Positions 5,215-13,489 are shown, numbered from the stretch's first letter. The stretch: DNA of 15,798 nt from an uncultured Oscillospiraceae bacterium (GCA_910579595.1 CAJTVM010000063.1:1-15798); one strand, 5' to 3'. The notes: generated from the letters alone by a model not told the origin. A program made the numbers and translations.

Positions 5215-6462
5215 ATGGACATTACCATCACCCCAAGTGAATTAGCCGGGAGCGTCACCCCGCCCCCCTCCAAGTCCCAGGCCCACCGGGTTCTGATTGC
5301 CGCAGCCCTGGCGGACGGGGAGAGCGCCGTCTCCAACGTGGCCTTCTCCCAGGACATTGAGGCCACTCTGGGCTGTCTGGAAGCCCTGGGGGCGGGGTTC
5401 TCCCGGGACGGTTCTACCGTCACCGTCCGGGGCATGGGGGCCAATTCTATGTCCCCCCTGCGGCGCATGGCCTATCCCCGGCTGGACTGCGGGGAGAGCG
5501 GCTCCACCCTGCGTTTCCTCATCCCCATCGCCCTGGCGGTGCGGGGGGGCGGCGTCTTTACGGGCCGGGGGCGGCTGATGGAACGGCCCCAGAAGCCCTA
5601 CTTTGACATCTTCGATGTGAAAGGCATCTTCTATGAGCAGAAGGACGGCGTGCTCACCATCTCTGGGATGCTCACGCCGGGAACCTACCGGCTTCCCGGC
5701 AACGTGTCCTCCCAGTTTTTCACCGGCCTGCTGTTCGCCCTGCCCCTGCTGGACGGACCGTCGGCCATTATCCCCACCTCGCCCCTGGAGAGCGAGGGCT
5801 ACATCCAAATGACCCTCCAGGTCATGGCCCGATTCGGGGTGGAGCTGCCCGCCACCATGTCCCTGCCCCCCCACTACCACCCCCAGGGGAACCAGACCTA
5901 CCGGGCGGCGGATGTGGCCGTGGAGGCGGACTGGTCCCAGGCCGGGTTCTGGTACGCCGCCGGATTCCTGGGCAATCCGGTGGTGATCGCCGGGGTGGAT
6001 CCCTATTCCGTTCAGGGCGACCGGGTGATCGCGGATCAGACGCTGGAGCTGAGCGGACCGGGGGATATGGCGCTGGACGTATCCAACTGTCCCGACTTAG
6101 TGCCGCCCCTGGCGGCAATGGCGGCGCTCCGGGCGGGGCGGACCACCCGCCTGACCAACGCCGCCCGCCTGCGCATCAAGGAGAGCGACAGGCTGGCCTC
6201 CGTTACCCAAGTCTTGAACGCTTTGGGGGCGGATGTCACCGAGGGGCCGGATTCCCTCACCATCCGGGGCAAGGAAATGCTGCATGGTGGGGTCAGGGTG
6301 GACAGCTTCAACGACCACCGTGTCGCCATGATGGCGGCGGTTGCCGCCACCCGGTGCGAGAAGCCGGTAACTGTCACCGGCGCCCAGTGCGTGGCCAAGT
6401 CCTACCCCAACTTTTGGGAGGAATACGAACGGCTGGGCGGAAAAATCCAGAAAAGGGAGTGA
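5215..6462 (+). CDS. aroA: 5-enolpyruvylshikimate-3-phosphate (EPSP) synthase
   Basis: Sixth step of the shikimate pathway: transfers enolpyruvyl from PEP to shikimate 3-phosphate. The protein is 415 aa from the ATG at 5215, chosen over an upstream ATG (5185) because AAGGAG lies just before it and the family N terminus begins here (MDITITPSELAGSVTPPPSK). Motifs: PPSKSQAHR (17-25), CGESGSTLRF (92-101), NVSSQFFTGLL, VEADWSQAGFWYAAG, LRIKESDRLA and SFNDHRVAM. The PEP-site loop differs from the E. coli sequence GNAGTAMRP: here it is GESGSTLRF, with E94, S97 and F101 where E. coli has N94, T97 and P101; R100 is retained. This looks like a family variant rather than damage. Confidence 0.97.
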   Translation: MDITITPSELAGSVTPPPSKSQAHRVLIAAALADGESAVSNVAFSQDIEATLGCLEALGAGFSRDGSTVTVRGMGANSMSPLRRMAYPRLDCGESGSTLRFLIPIALAVRGGGVFTGRGRLMERPQKPYFDIFDVKGIFYEQKDGVLTISGMLTPGTYRLPGNVSSQFFTGLLFALPLLDGPSAIIPTSPLESEGYIQMTLQVMARFGVELPATMSLPPHYHPQGNQTYRAADVAVEADWSQAGFWYAAGFLGNPVVIAGVDPYSVQGDRVIADQTLELSGPGDMALDVSNCPDLVPPLAAMAALRAGRTTRLTNAARLRIKESDRLASVTQVLNALGADVTEGPDSLTIRGKEMLHGGVRVDSFNDHRVAMMAAVAATRCEKPVTVTGAQCVAKSYPNFWEEYERLGGKIQKRE

Positions 6463-6467
6463 ATCCT

Positions 6468-6998
6468 ATGGAACCCATCAAATTAATTGTTCCCACAGAG
6501 GAATATTTAGACCAGGTGTGGGCCTACCGCCGGGAGTGCCGGGAGGCGGACAGCTCCATGGACGGCTGCGGCCCCCTGCGGTCCAGCGAAAGCAAGGAGC
6601 AGTGGCTGGCGCACGTGCGCGCCTATATGGACCCCGCCACGGTCCCGGAAGGGAAGGTACAGGCCACCCAGTTCCTGGCCATCCGGGAATCGGACAGCAG
6701 GCTGGTGGGCATGCTCCAGGTGCGGCATACCCTCAACGACTACCTGCGGCAGTTCGGCGGCCACATCGGCTACTCCGTCCGGCCCTGTGAGCGGCGGAAG
6801 GGGTACGGCAAGGAGCAGCTTCGGCTGGCGCTGGATTTCTGCAAGGGGACGCTGGGCCTTGACCGGGTGCTCATCACCTGCAAAACGGAGAACGAGGCCA
6901 GCCGCCGTACCATCCTGTCTGGCGGCGGTGTGTATGAAAACACCGTCCACGAGCCGGACGAGGACGTTGACCTGGAACGCTATTGGATTACCCTGTAA
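6468..6998 (+). CDS. GNAT-family N-acetyltransferase, substrate unknown
   Basis: A 176-aa predicted acetyltransferase using acetyl-CoA. The acetyl-CoA-binding motif A is clear at about residues 95-120: HIGYSVRPCERRKGYGKEQL, with RRKGYG as the pyrophosphate loop. It is followed by a motif B region (LITCKTENEASRRTIL) with the conserved Asn-Glu-Ala-Ser pattern. The N-terminal half has the usual acceptor-site helices. Start at 6468, 5 bases after the aroA stop, with AAAAGGGAG overlapping the end of aroA, so translation is probably coupled. It sits between aroA and aroC; nothing in the sequence says what it acetylates or whether it takes part in aromatic metabolism. Confidence 0.9.
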   Translation: MEPIKLIVPTEEYLDQVWAYRRECREADSSMDGCGPLRSSESKEQWLAHVRAYMDPATVPEGKVQATQFLAIRESDSRLVGMLQVRHTLNDYLRQFGGHIGYSVRPCERRKGYGKEQLRLALDFCKGTLGLDRVLITCKTENEASRRTILSGGGVYENTVHEPDEDVDLERYWITL

Positions 6999-7021
6999 CC
7001 GAACACAAGGAGTTAAATGCC

Positions 7022-8068
7022 ATGAAATATTCCATTTTCGGCGAATCCCACGGCCCCGCCATCGGTGTGGTGCTGGAGGGCGTCCCCGCCGGGCTGGCGC
7101 TGGACCTGGACGCCATCCGCTTTGATCTGGCCCGCCGTGCCCCAGGGAAAAGTGCCCTGTCCACCGCCCGGAAGGAGGCGGACGAGCCGCGCATCCTCTC
7201 CGGCGTGTTTGAAGGCAGAACCACCGGCGCGCCCTTGTGCGCCGTCATTGAGAACACCGACGCCCGCTCCAAGGACTACTCCCGCACGAAGGACCTGGCC
7301 CGCCCTGGGCACGCCGACTATGCCGCCCAGGTGCGCTACGGCGGTTTCGGCGACTACCGGGGGGGCGGGCACTTTTCCGGGCGGCTCACCGCTCCGCTGG
7401 TGTTTGCCGGCGGGGTGGCCAAGCAGGTGCTGGCCCCAAAGGGCGTGTACGTGGGCGCCCATATCTCCACCATCTACGGTGTCAACGACGACGCCCTGGA
7501 GGACTGGGCGTCCCTGCGCTCCTGCGCGGACAAGGATTTCCCCGTCCTGAACGATCAGGCGGGGGAGGAGATGCAGGCCGCCATTCTGGAGGCCAAAAAT
7601 GAGCGGGATTCTGTGGGCGGTTCCATCGAGTGCGGGGTGTTCGGCCTGCCGCCCGGACTGGGGGCCCCGGATTTCGGACTGAATGCCGAGGGGATTTTTT
7701 CACAATACCTGTTTGCCGTCCCGGCGGTGAAGGCGGTGGCCTTTGGGGCGGGGGCGGCTTTCGCCCTCATGCGCGGCTCCGAGGCCAACGACCCGCTGTA
7801 TGTGGATGACGACGGTTCGGTGAAAGCGGAGCAGAACTGCGCCGGGGGAATCAATGGCGGCATCACCAACGGGATGCCTTTGATTTTTGAGGTGGCCATG
7901 CGGCCCACACCCTCCATCGCCCGCCGGCAGTTTACCATCGACATGGCGAAGATGGAGAACGCCGTGCTGGAGCTGGAAGGGCGGCACGACCCCTGCGTGG
8001 TCCACCGGGCGGTGCCCGTCATTGAGGCGGCGGCGGCCTTAGCTTCATGCGAATTGCTGGGAATCTGA
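7022..8068 (+). CDS. aroC: Chorismate synthase
   Basis: Seventh and last step of the shikimate pathway: converts EPSP to chorismate with reduced FMN. The protein is 348 aa, near the family length. Motifs: FGESHGPAIGVVLEGVPAG (6-24), GHADYAAQVRYGGFGDYRGG, ERDSVGGSIEC, GITNGMP and RHDPCVVHRAVPVIEAAAAL. The second signature reads GGGHFSGRLTAPL rather than the GGRSSARET form of E. coli; the aligned Arg is still present. This is probably a clostridial variant (inference). Start at 7022 behind CAAGGAG, not an in-frame ATG at 6983 that lies inside the GNAT gene. Confidence 0.96.
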   Translation: MKYSIFGESHGPAIGVVLEGVPAGLALDLDAIRFDLARRAPGKSALSTARKEADEPRILSGVFEGRTTGAPLCAVIENTDARSKDYSRTKDLARPGHADYAAQVRYGGFGDYRGGGHFSGRLTAPLVFAGGVAKQVLAPKGVYVGAHISTIYGVNDDALEDWASLRSCADKDFPVLNDQAGEEMQAAILEAKNERDSVGGSIECGVFGLPPGLGAPDFGLNAEGIFSQYLFAVPAVKAVAFGAGAAFALMRGSEANDPLYVDDDGSVKAEQNCAGGINGGITNGMPLIFEVAMRPTPSIARRQFTIDMAKMENAVLELEGRHDPCVVHRAVPVIEAAAALASCELLGI

Positions 8069-8086
8069 TTGCGATGAGGGATTTTT

Positions 8087-8575
8087 ATGGATTTGAAAAC
8101 AATGCGTCAAAGTGATGATACGGTTATGATTTTCCCCGGTGCGGTGGTGGTGGGGGACGTGACCCTTGGCCCTGGCTGCTCGGTGTGGTTCAACGCCGTC
8201 CTCCGGGGGGACGGCAAGCCCATCACCATCGGTGCGGGAGCCAATATCCAGGACAACGCCGTCCTCCACTCCGAGGCCTGCCCCACCGTCCTGGGGGAGT
8301 ATGTCACCGTAGGCCACGGGGCCATTGTCCACGGCTGCACCGTGGGGGATAACACCATAGTGGGCATGGGGGCCATCCTGCTCAACGGGGCGAAGGTGGG
8401 CAAAAACTGCATCGTAGGGGCCGGAGCGGTAGTCACCGGCAAAATGGACGCCCCCGACGGCTCCATGCTGCTGGGCAACCCGGCCCGGGTGGCGCGGCCC
8501 CTCACCCAGACGGAAATCGACGGCCTGCGGGAGAGCGCGGCGCACTATATGGAGCTAAAGGAGGCGTACCGCTGA
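8087..8575 (+). CDS. Gamma-carbonic-anhydrase-like hexapeptide-repeat protein
   Basis: A 162-aa left-handed beta-helix protein. Successive hexapeptide turns are visible (GAVVVGDVTLGPGCSVW, VTVGHGAIVHGCTVGDNTIV and VGKNCIVGAGAVVTG). The three His that bind metal in gamma carbonic anhydrases are present: H61 (DNAVLHSEA), H77 (VGHGA) and H82 (IVHGC); the upstream RGD and QDN motifs are also there. It could therefore be an active carbonic anhydrase, but related YrdA/PaaY/CaiE-type proteins are often inactive or have unknown substrates. It starts 18 bases after aroC and its stop overlaps the pheA start by one base (TGATG), so it belongs to the operon. Confidence 0.9.
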   Translation: MDLKTMRQSDDTVMIFPGAVVVGDVTLGPGCSVWFNAVLRGDGKPITIGAGANIQDNAVLHSEACPTVLGEYVTVGHGAIVHGCTVGDNTIVGMGAILLNGAKVGKNCIVGAGAVVTGKMDAPDGSMLLGNPARVARPLTQTEIDGLRESAAHYMELKEAYR

Positions 8576-9729
8576 TGGATGGGCTTCAAGAGCTTCGCCG
8601 GGAAATCGATGGGATTGACCGCGAAATTGTGGAGCTGTTCCGCCGGCGCATGGACGTGACCCGCCGGGTGGGCGAGTATAAGCAGGCCAACGGCATCCCC
8701 GTGCTGGATCAGGAGCGGGAGCGGCAGGTGCTGCAAAACAAGGGTGAGCTGGCCGGGGAGGAGCTGCGCCCCGCCGTTATCACCCTGTTCCAGACCGTCA
8801 TGGCCCTGTCCCGGCGGCAGCAGCGGGATCTGATGGGCCAGGGACAGGAGAACCCCGGCGTCCTGCGCTGGCGGGAGGCCCAGGACGGCGTCCGTCCGCC
8901 GGTGAGCAGCCCCCGGGTGGTGTACCAGGGCGTCCCCGGCGCGTACAGCGAACAGGCCTGCATCAATTTCTTCGGCGGGTATGTGAATGCCGCCGGACTG
9001 GAGCAGTTTGAGGACTGCTTCCTGGCTCTGCGGGAGGGGAGGGCGGATTATGCCGTGCTGCCCATTGAGAACAGCTCCACCGGGGCCATCCGGCAGATTT
9101 ACGACCTGCTCACTCAGTACGAGTGCTACATGGTGGGGGAGACTACGGTGCGGGTGGAGCACTGCCTCATGGCCCTGCCCGGCGCGTCGCTGGGCGCCAT
9201 CACCCACGTCTATTCCCACGAGCAGGGTCTGTTCCAGTGCGAGCGCTATTTAAACGCCCACCCGGACTGGAAGCAGATGCCCCAGGCGGACACCGCCGGT
9301 TCGGCGCAAATGGTGGCCTCCAGCGGCGACCTCACCAAAGCCGCCATCTGCTCCGAGCGGGCGGCGGAGCTGTACGGGCTGGAAATCCTGGCCCATGGCA
9401 TCAATCACAACAGCCAGAACACCACCCGCTTCGTGGTGGTGTCCCCCCGGCTGGAGCTGCGCCCCGGCGCGGACAAGATCAGCACCCTGTTCGTCTTGCC
9501 CCATGAGGCCGGGTCGCTCCACGAGGTATTGACGGTGTTCGCCGTCCACGGGCTGAATATGGTCAAGCTGGAATCCCGGCCCATGCCCGGGCAGAGCTGG
9601 CAGTATATGTTTTTCCTGGAGTTCACTGGACAGCCAGACGATCCGGCCGTCAACGACGCCCTCCACGAGCTGGCCCAGACCACCGGTGAGTTCCGGGTTT
9701 TAGGCTGGTTCCAATCCAACCTGGATTAG
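8575..9729 (+). CDS. pheA: Bifunctional chorismate mutase / prephenate dehydratase (P-protein)
   Basis: Commits chorismate to phenylalanine: rearranges it to prephenate, then dehydrates this to phenylpyruvate. The 384-aa chain has an AroQ-type chorismate mutase domain (about 1-88; LRREIDGIDREIVELFRRR), a prephenate dehydratase domain (about 113-292; YQGVPGAYSEQA, LPIENSSTGAI, and NTTRF with the catalytic Thr near 284) and a C-terminal ACT domain (about 303-380). The ACT domain holds GSLHEVL and ESRP (333-336), the Phe-binding motifs, so feedback inhibition by phenylalanine is expected. It overlaps the preceding gene by one base and has an AAAGGAGG ribosome binding site. No prephenate dehydrogenase (tyrA) is in the window, so tyrosine synthesis must be encoded elsewhere or be absent. 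Confidence 0.96.
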   Translation: MDGLQELRREIDGIDREIVELFRRRMDVTRRVGEYKQANGIPVLDQERERQVLQNKGELAGEELRPAVITLFQTVMALSRRQQRDLMGQGQENPGVLRWREAQDGVRPPVSSPRVVYQGVPGAYSEQACINFFGGYVNAAGLEQFEDCFLALREGRADYAVLPIENSSTGAIRQIYDLLTQYECYMVGETTVRVEHCLMALPGASLGAITHVYSHEQGLFQCERYLNAHPDWKQMPQADTAGSAQMVASSGDLTKAAICSERAAELYGLEILAHGINHNSQNTTRFVVVSPRLELRPGADKISTLFVLPHEAGSLHEVLTVFAVHGLNMVKLESRPMPGQSWQYMFFLEFTGQPDDPAVNDALHELAQTTGEFRVLGWFQSNLD

Positions 9730-9739
9730 GAGGCGCACT

Positions 9740-10249
9740 ATGGCAAAAAGCATTGTTTTGATCGGTATGATGGGCTGCGGAAAAACCACCGTTGGCAAAT
9801 TGCTGGCCCAGCACTTCGGCTGCACGCTGGTGGACACCGACGCGATGATCGAGGAGCGCGAGAACCGCGCGATTTCCGACATTTTTGCCGCAGACGGCGA
9901 GGCGTATTTCCGCGCCCTGGAATTGGAGCTGTGCCGGGAGCTGGGCGGGCGGCAGGATCTGGTCATTGCCTGCGGCGGCGGTCTGCCCATGCAGGACGAG
10001 GCCATTTCCGCGCTGAAGGAAAACGGCGTGGTGTTCTGGCTGGATCGGGACCCAGGGGAAACTTACTATGGGCTGGATATTTCAGGCCGCCCTCTGGCCC
10101 AGGGGGGCAGGGAGGATTTCTTGGCGCGCTATGCCGTCCGTTCCCCCATCTACCACCGATGGGCGGACTTTATCATCGTCAAGCCGGAGACCCCCCAATG
10201 TGCTGAGAATCGCATTTCCACCATTTACACGGAGGTGTCCGAAGCATGA
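9740..10249 (+). CDS. aroK: Shikimate kinase
   Basis: Fifth step of the shikimate pathway: phosphorylates shikimate with ATP. The 169-aa P-loop protein is the normal length. Walker A is GMMGCGKTT (9-17). Shikimate-binding residues are visible as VDTD (31-34), the FR pair (57-58) and GGG (79-81), and the lid has GRPL (116-119). The ATG at 9740 follows TTAGGAGGCG directly after the pheA stop. Its end overlaps the aroQ start by 4 bases (ATGA), so the two are translationally coupled. Confidence 0.96.
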   Translation: MAKSIVLIGMMGCGKTTVGKLLAQHFGCTLVDTDAMIEERENRAISDIFAADGEAYFRALELELCRELGGRQDLVIACGGGLPMQDEAISALKENGVVFWLDRDPGETYYGLDISGRPLAQGGREDFLARYAVRSPIYHRWADFIIVKPETPQCAENRISTIYTEVSEA

Positions 10250-10677
10250 AATTCCTCATCATCAACGGCCCCAACCTGAACCTGCTGGGTAGGCGGGAGC
10301 CGGGTATCTACGGCGATCAGAGCTATGAGGCCCTGTGCGCCCTCATCCGGGATCATGCCGCCGCCCGCAGCTCCACGGCGGAGTGCTTCCAGTCCAACCA
10401 CGAGGGGGCCATCATCGACGCCATCCACGCCGCCGACGGGGTGTACGACGCCATCGTCATCAATCCTGCCGCCTACACCCATTACAGCTATGCCATCTTG
10501 GACGCGCTGAAGGCGGTGGACGTGCCCGCCTATGAGGTGCACATCAGCAACATCGACCAGCGGGAGCCTTTCCGGGCGGTGTCCGTCACCGCCCCGGCCT
10601 GCGAGGGCCAGATCTATGGACACGGGTTTGAAGGCTACCTCATGGCCATGGACTACTTTCTGGAGGGCGGAAAATGA
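10246..10677 (+). CDS. aroQ: 3-dehydroquinate dehydratase, type II
   Basis: Third step of the shikimate pathway: dehydrates 3-dehydroquinate to 3-dehydroshikimate. It is 143 aa, the size of the small dodecameric type II enzyme, not the Schiff-base type I. Motifs: INGPNLNLLGRREPGIYG (6-23) with catalytic Tyr22, FQSNHEG (48-54), VINPAAYTHYS (71-81) and EVHISN (97-102) with catalytic His99, followed by REPFR. It overlaps aroK and aroE by 4 bases each (ATGA), so the three genes form a tightly coupled block. The ribosome binding site is GGAGGTG. Confidence 0.96.
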   Translation: MKFLIINGPNLNLLGRREPGIYGDQSYEALCALIRDHAAARSSTAECFQSNHEGAIIDAIHAADGVYDAIVINPAAYTHYSYAILDALKAVDVPAYEVHISNIDQREPFRAVSVTAPACEGQIYGHGFEGYLMAMDYFLEGGK

Positions 10678-11513
10678 AGCTCCAGGTGATCGGCGACCCA
10701 GTGCTCCACTCCAAGTCCTCTGTCATCCATGGGGCCATGCTGGGGCTGCTGGGGCTGGACGTCCCCTATACCGCCCATGTGGTGCGCCGGGGGGAGCTGC
10801 CGGACTATCTGCGCTGGGCGCGGGACAACGGCGTCACCGGCTTTAACGCCACCATGCCCCACAAGGAGGATCTCCTCCCCCTGCTGGACGGAATCGACCC
10901 CGCCGCCCAGACCGTGGGCGCGGTGAATACCGTCTGCCTCCGGGATGGGAAGTGGATCGGTTTCAGCACCGACGGCGGCGGCGCGGTGGCCGCGCTGGAG
11001 GATGGACTGGGCATTGGCCCTGCGGGGCTTACCGTCGCCCTGCTGGGGGCGGGGGGCGCGGCCAAGGCCGTGGCCCTGGCACTGGCCCAGGCGGGGGCGG
11101 CGCGGGTGTACGTTTGCAACCGCACCCTGGCCCGCGCGGAAGAATTATGCGCCCACGACCCTCTGGGGCGGTTGGCTCCCGCCGCCTTTGATGTGGACAC
11201 GCTGACCGCTTTGGCGGAGACCTCCCAGCTGCTGGTGAACTGCACCAACCTGGGGATGGCGGGGTGTGACCACCAGTTTGAGGACTTCTCCTTCCTGGAG
11301 GCCCTGCCCCGGGACGCAGCGGTGTTCGACGCCATCTACCACCCCGCTGAAACTGAATTGCTCTCACAGGCCCGCCGCCGGGGGCTGAAAACGCTGAACG
11401 GCCTGCCCATGCTGGTAAACCAGGCGGTGCTGGCCCTGGAGCATTTCCTGGATCGGCCCCTGGAGCGGCCTGCCATGGCGGAAGCCGCCACCGCCGCGTT
11501 AAATTACAATTGA
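10674..11513 (+). CDS. aroE: Shikimate dehydrogenase (NADP-dependent type)
   Basis: Fourth step of the shikimate pathway: reduces 3-dehydroshikimate to shikimate. At 279 aa it has the family length. Substrate-domain residues are present: HSKS (12-15) with both Ser, GFNATMPHK (56-64) with catalytic Lys64, GAVNTV (82-87) and Asp100 in FSTDGGG; the usual Asn of NTDG is Ser here. The nucleotide-binding loop is LLGAGGAAKAVALALA (about 123-138), followed by VCNRT, whose Arg in the NRT motif suits NADPH (family knowledge). The C-terminal GLPMLVNQAVLALE carries the conserved Gln. The motif HSxSPxxHN is loosened to HSKSSVIHG. All catalytic residues remain, so activity is expected. Confidence 0.95.
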   Translation: MKLQVIGDPVLHSKSSVIHGAMLGLLGLDVPYTAHVVRRGELPDYLRWARDNGVTGFNATMPHKEDLLPLLDGIDPAAQTVGAVNTVCLRDGKWIGFSTDGGGAVAALEDGLGIGPAGLTVALLGAGGAAKAVALALAQAGAARVYVCNRTLARAEELCAHDPLGRLAPAAFDVDTLTALAETSQLLVNCTNLGMAGCDHQFEDFSFLEALPRDAAVFDAIYHPAETELLSQARRRGLKTLNGLPMLVNQAVLALEHFLDRPLERPAMAEAATAALNYN

Positions 11514-11520
11514 GGTGATT

Positions 11521-12561
11521 ATGATGCTGAAACCGAAACGGCTTTGCCCCGGAGACAAGGTGGCCATCGTCTCCCTGTCCTGTGGGATGCTGGGAGAAGC
11601 CCCCTTTCTCCACAAATACCACCTGGCTAAGGAGCGGCTGGAGCGGGACTGCGGCCTGCGTGTGGTCGCCATGCCCAACGCACTGAAGGGCATCGATTAT
11701 CTGTATCAGCACCCGGAGGCCCGGGCCCAGGACCTGATGGACGCCTTCCGGGACCCCGAAATCCGCGCGGTGTTCAACGCCATCGGCGGGGACGATACCA
11801 TCCGCCTGCTGCCCTACATCGACTTCGACGTGCTGAAAAACAACCCCAAGATTTTCACCGGCTTTTCCGACACCACCACCAACCACTTCATGATGCACAA
11901 GGCGGGGCTGGCGTCCTACTACGGCGGGGCCATTATGAACAACTGGGCGGAATACGGGGCCATCAACGAGTACACGGCGGACGCCTTTGACAAGACCCTG
12001 TTCCACCCCCAGGAGCGCTGGACCATCCCGGCCAGCGGGTTTTGCAGCTATGAAACGGATAAGGTGTGGTGGGACGAGGCCAATATCAACCGAACCATCC
12101 CCCGGTTCCCCAACACGGGCTACGAGATTTTGCAGGGGCACGGCAAGGCGTCCGGCCCCCTGCTGGGAGGCTGCATAGATGTATTCGAGATGCTGTTCGG
12201 CACGCCCCTGTGGCCCGACCCCGAGGAGTGGCGGGGCAAGCTGCTCCTGCTGGAGACCAGCGAGGACGATATCGGGCCGGACTGGCTGACCTGGCTCCTC
12301 CGGGGCCTCCAGGCCCAGGGGGTGCTCCACGCCATCAACGGCATTGTGGTGGGCAGGCCCGCCTTTGCGGACAAGCTGGAACCGTATAAAGAGGTCTACC
12401 GGCAGGTGGTGGGCTTTGAGGCGGGGCGGCCCGACCTGCCCATCCTGTACAACGTGAACGTGGGCCACGCCTACCCCATCGGGCTGTTCCCCCTGGGGCT
12501 GGAATATGAGATCGACTGCGATGCCAAGACCTTGACCCTGCTGGAACCCGCGGCCAAATAA
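11521..12561 (+). CDS. S66-family LD-carboxypeptidase (LdcA/MccF-like serine peptidase)
   Basis: A 346-aa cytosolic serine peptidase. The family includes LD-carboxypeptidases that trim the terminal D-Ala from recycled murein tetrapeptides and MccF proteins that cleave microcin C. The catalytic Ser is in GFSDTTTNH (S116), the Glu in LLLETSEDD and the His in NVNVGHAYPIG, the complete S66 triad. The N-terminal LCPGDKVAIVS is also typical. Start: an in-frame GTG at 11515 overlaps the ribosome binding site, so ATG 11521 (or 11524) behind TTGAGGTG is preferred. It directly follows aroE; a shared function is not apparent, and whether it acts on murein or on another peptide cannot be decided here. 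Confidence 0.92.
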   Translation: MMLKPKRLCPGDKVAIVSLSCGMLGEAPFLHKYHLAKERLERDCGLRVVAMPNALKGIDYLYQHPEARAQDLMDAFRDPEIRAVFNAIGGDDTIRLLPYIDFDVLKNNPKIFTGFSDTTTNHFMMHKAGLASYYGGAIMNNWAEYGAINEYTADAFDKTLFHPQERWTIPASGFCSYETDKVWWDEANINRTIPRFPNTGYEILQGHGKASGPLLGGCIDVFEMLFGTPLWPDPEEWRGKLLLLETSEDDIGPDWLTWLLRGLQAQGVLHAINGIVVGRPAFADKLEPYKEVYRQVVGFEAGRPDLPILYNVNVGHAYPIGLFPLGLEYEIDCDAKTLTLLEPAAK

Positions 12562-12576
12562 AGAAGGAGGTCCCCT

Positions 12577-13443
12577 ATGGAGCTGCTGGCCAACGCGAAA
12601 ATCAACCTGACCCTGGATATCCTGCGCAAGCGGGAGGATGGCTACCACGATTTGCAAATGGTGATGCAGTCCGTTACCCTGGCGGATCGGCTCACCGTCA
12701 CCCCCGCCCAGGGGGCGGAGGGCCAAGCCGTCTCCGACCTGCGCTTCCTGCCCACCGGCAGCAAGAACCTGGCTCAGACCGCCGCCGCCGTGTTCCGCGC
12801 CGCCACCGGCCTGGGGGGCGAGGTGGACGTGTCCATCCAGAAGCACGTCCCGGTATGCGCGGGGCTGGCCGGGGGCAGCGCCGACGCCGCCGCCGTACTC
12901 CGGGCTATGAATCAGCTCACCGGGGCGGGGCTGCCCACGGAAAAACTGGCGGAGATGGGGGCCAAAGCAGGCTCCGACGTGCCCTTCTGCGTGCTGGGGG
13001 GCACCGCCCTGGCGGAGGGCCGGGGCGAATTGCTCACCCCCCTGTCCCCCCTGCCCCCCTGCCGCGTTGTCATCTGCAAGCCCCCCTTCTCCGTGTCCAC
13101 CCCACAGCTCTTTGGACGGGTGAACGTGCGTAAAATCGTCCGCCGTCCGGATACCGCCGGGGTGATTGCCGCCCTGGAGGCCGGGGATCTGGCCGGGGTG
13201 GCCCGGCGGATGTACAATGTGTTCGAGGATGTGCTGGAACCCCGCCGCTACGGGGAGATCGCCTCCATCAAGGCGGCGCTCATCGACTGCGGAGCGCTGG
13301 GGGCGTCCATGTCGGGCAGCGGGCCGTCGGTGTTCGGGCTGTTTGACAGTGAACACGACGCCTGCTCCGCCCTGGCCCGGCTGGAGGAGAGCTACAGGGA
13401 CGTGTTCCTGTGCGCCCCCGCCGGGGCGGACTATGAAGTCTGA
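12577..13443 (+). CDS. ispE: 4-diphosphocytidyl-2-C-methyl-D-erythritol kinase
   Basis: Isoprenoid synthesis by the MEP pathway: phosphorylates CDP-methylerythritol with ATP. The 288-aa GHMP-kinase has the N-terminal LANAKINLTLDI (catalytic-region Lys8), the glycine-rich ATP loop VPVCAGLAGGSADAAA (91-106), the catalytic Asp in GSDVPF (D134) and the third motif GASMSGSGPSVFGLF. AAGAAGGAGG stands 6 bases before ATG 12577. It is the last gene of the plus-strand cluster; a terminator follows about 60 bases later. The last codons (Asp-Tyr-Glu-Val-stop) and the following 30 bases recur inverted at 14420-14465. Confidence 0.96.
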   Translation: MELLANAKINLTLDILRKREDGYHDLQMVMQSVTLADRLTVTPAQGAEGQAVSDLRFLPTGSKNLAQTAAAVFRAATGLGGEVDVSIQKHVPVCAGLAGGSADAAAVLRAMNQLTGAGLPTEKLAEMGAKAGSDVPFCVLGGTALAEGRGELLTPLSPLPPCRVVICKPPFSVSTPQLFGRVNVRKIVRRPDTAGVIAALEAGDLAGVARRMYNVFEDVLEPRRYGEIASIKAALIDCGALGASMSGSGPSVFGLFDSEHDACSALARLEESYRDVFLCAPAGADYEV

Positions 13444-13474
13444 TGCGTAGCCGCTTTGCGGCCGCGCCAGCTAT
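13429..13474 (+). repeat. Inverted repeat arm A: ispE 3' end and downstream
   Basis: This 46-base stretch matches the minus strand of 14420-14465 at 38 positions without gaps. Identical blocks are GACTATGAAGTCTGA, GCCGCTTTGCGGCC and GCTAT. It spans the final ispE codons and a small hairpin (GCCGC-TTT-GCGGC) after the stop. Confidence 0.8.
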
Positions 13475-13489
13475 AAAATCAGGCCCGTG

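Noticed and set aside
11029..13356. Minus-strand open frame of 775 codons opposite aroE, the S66 gene and ispE
   Set aside because: Runs antisense across three well-recognised genes; an artefact of high GC content with no recognisable domains.
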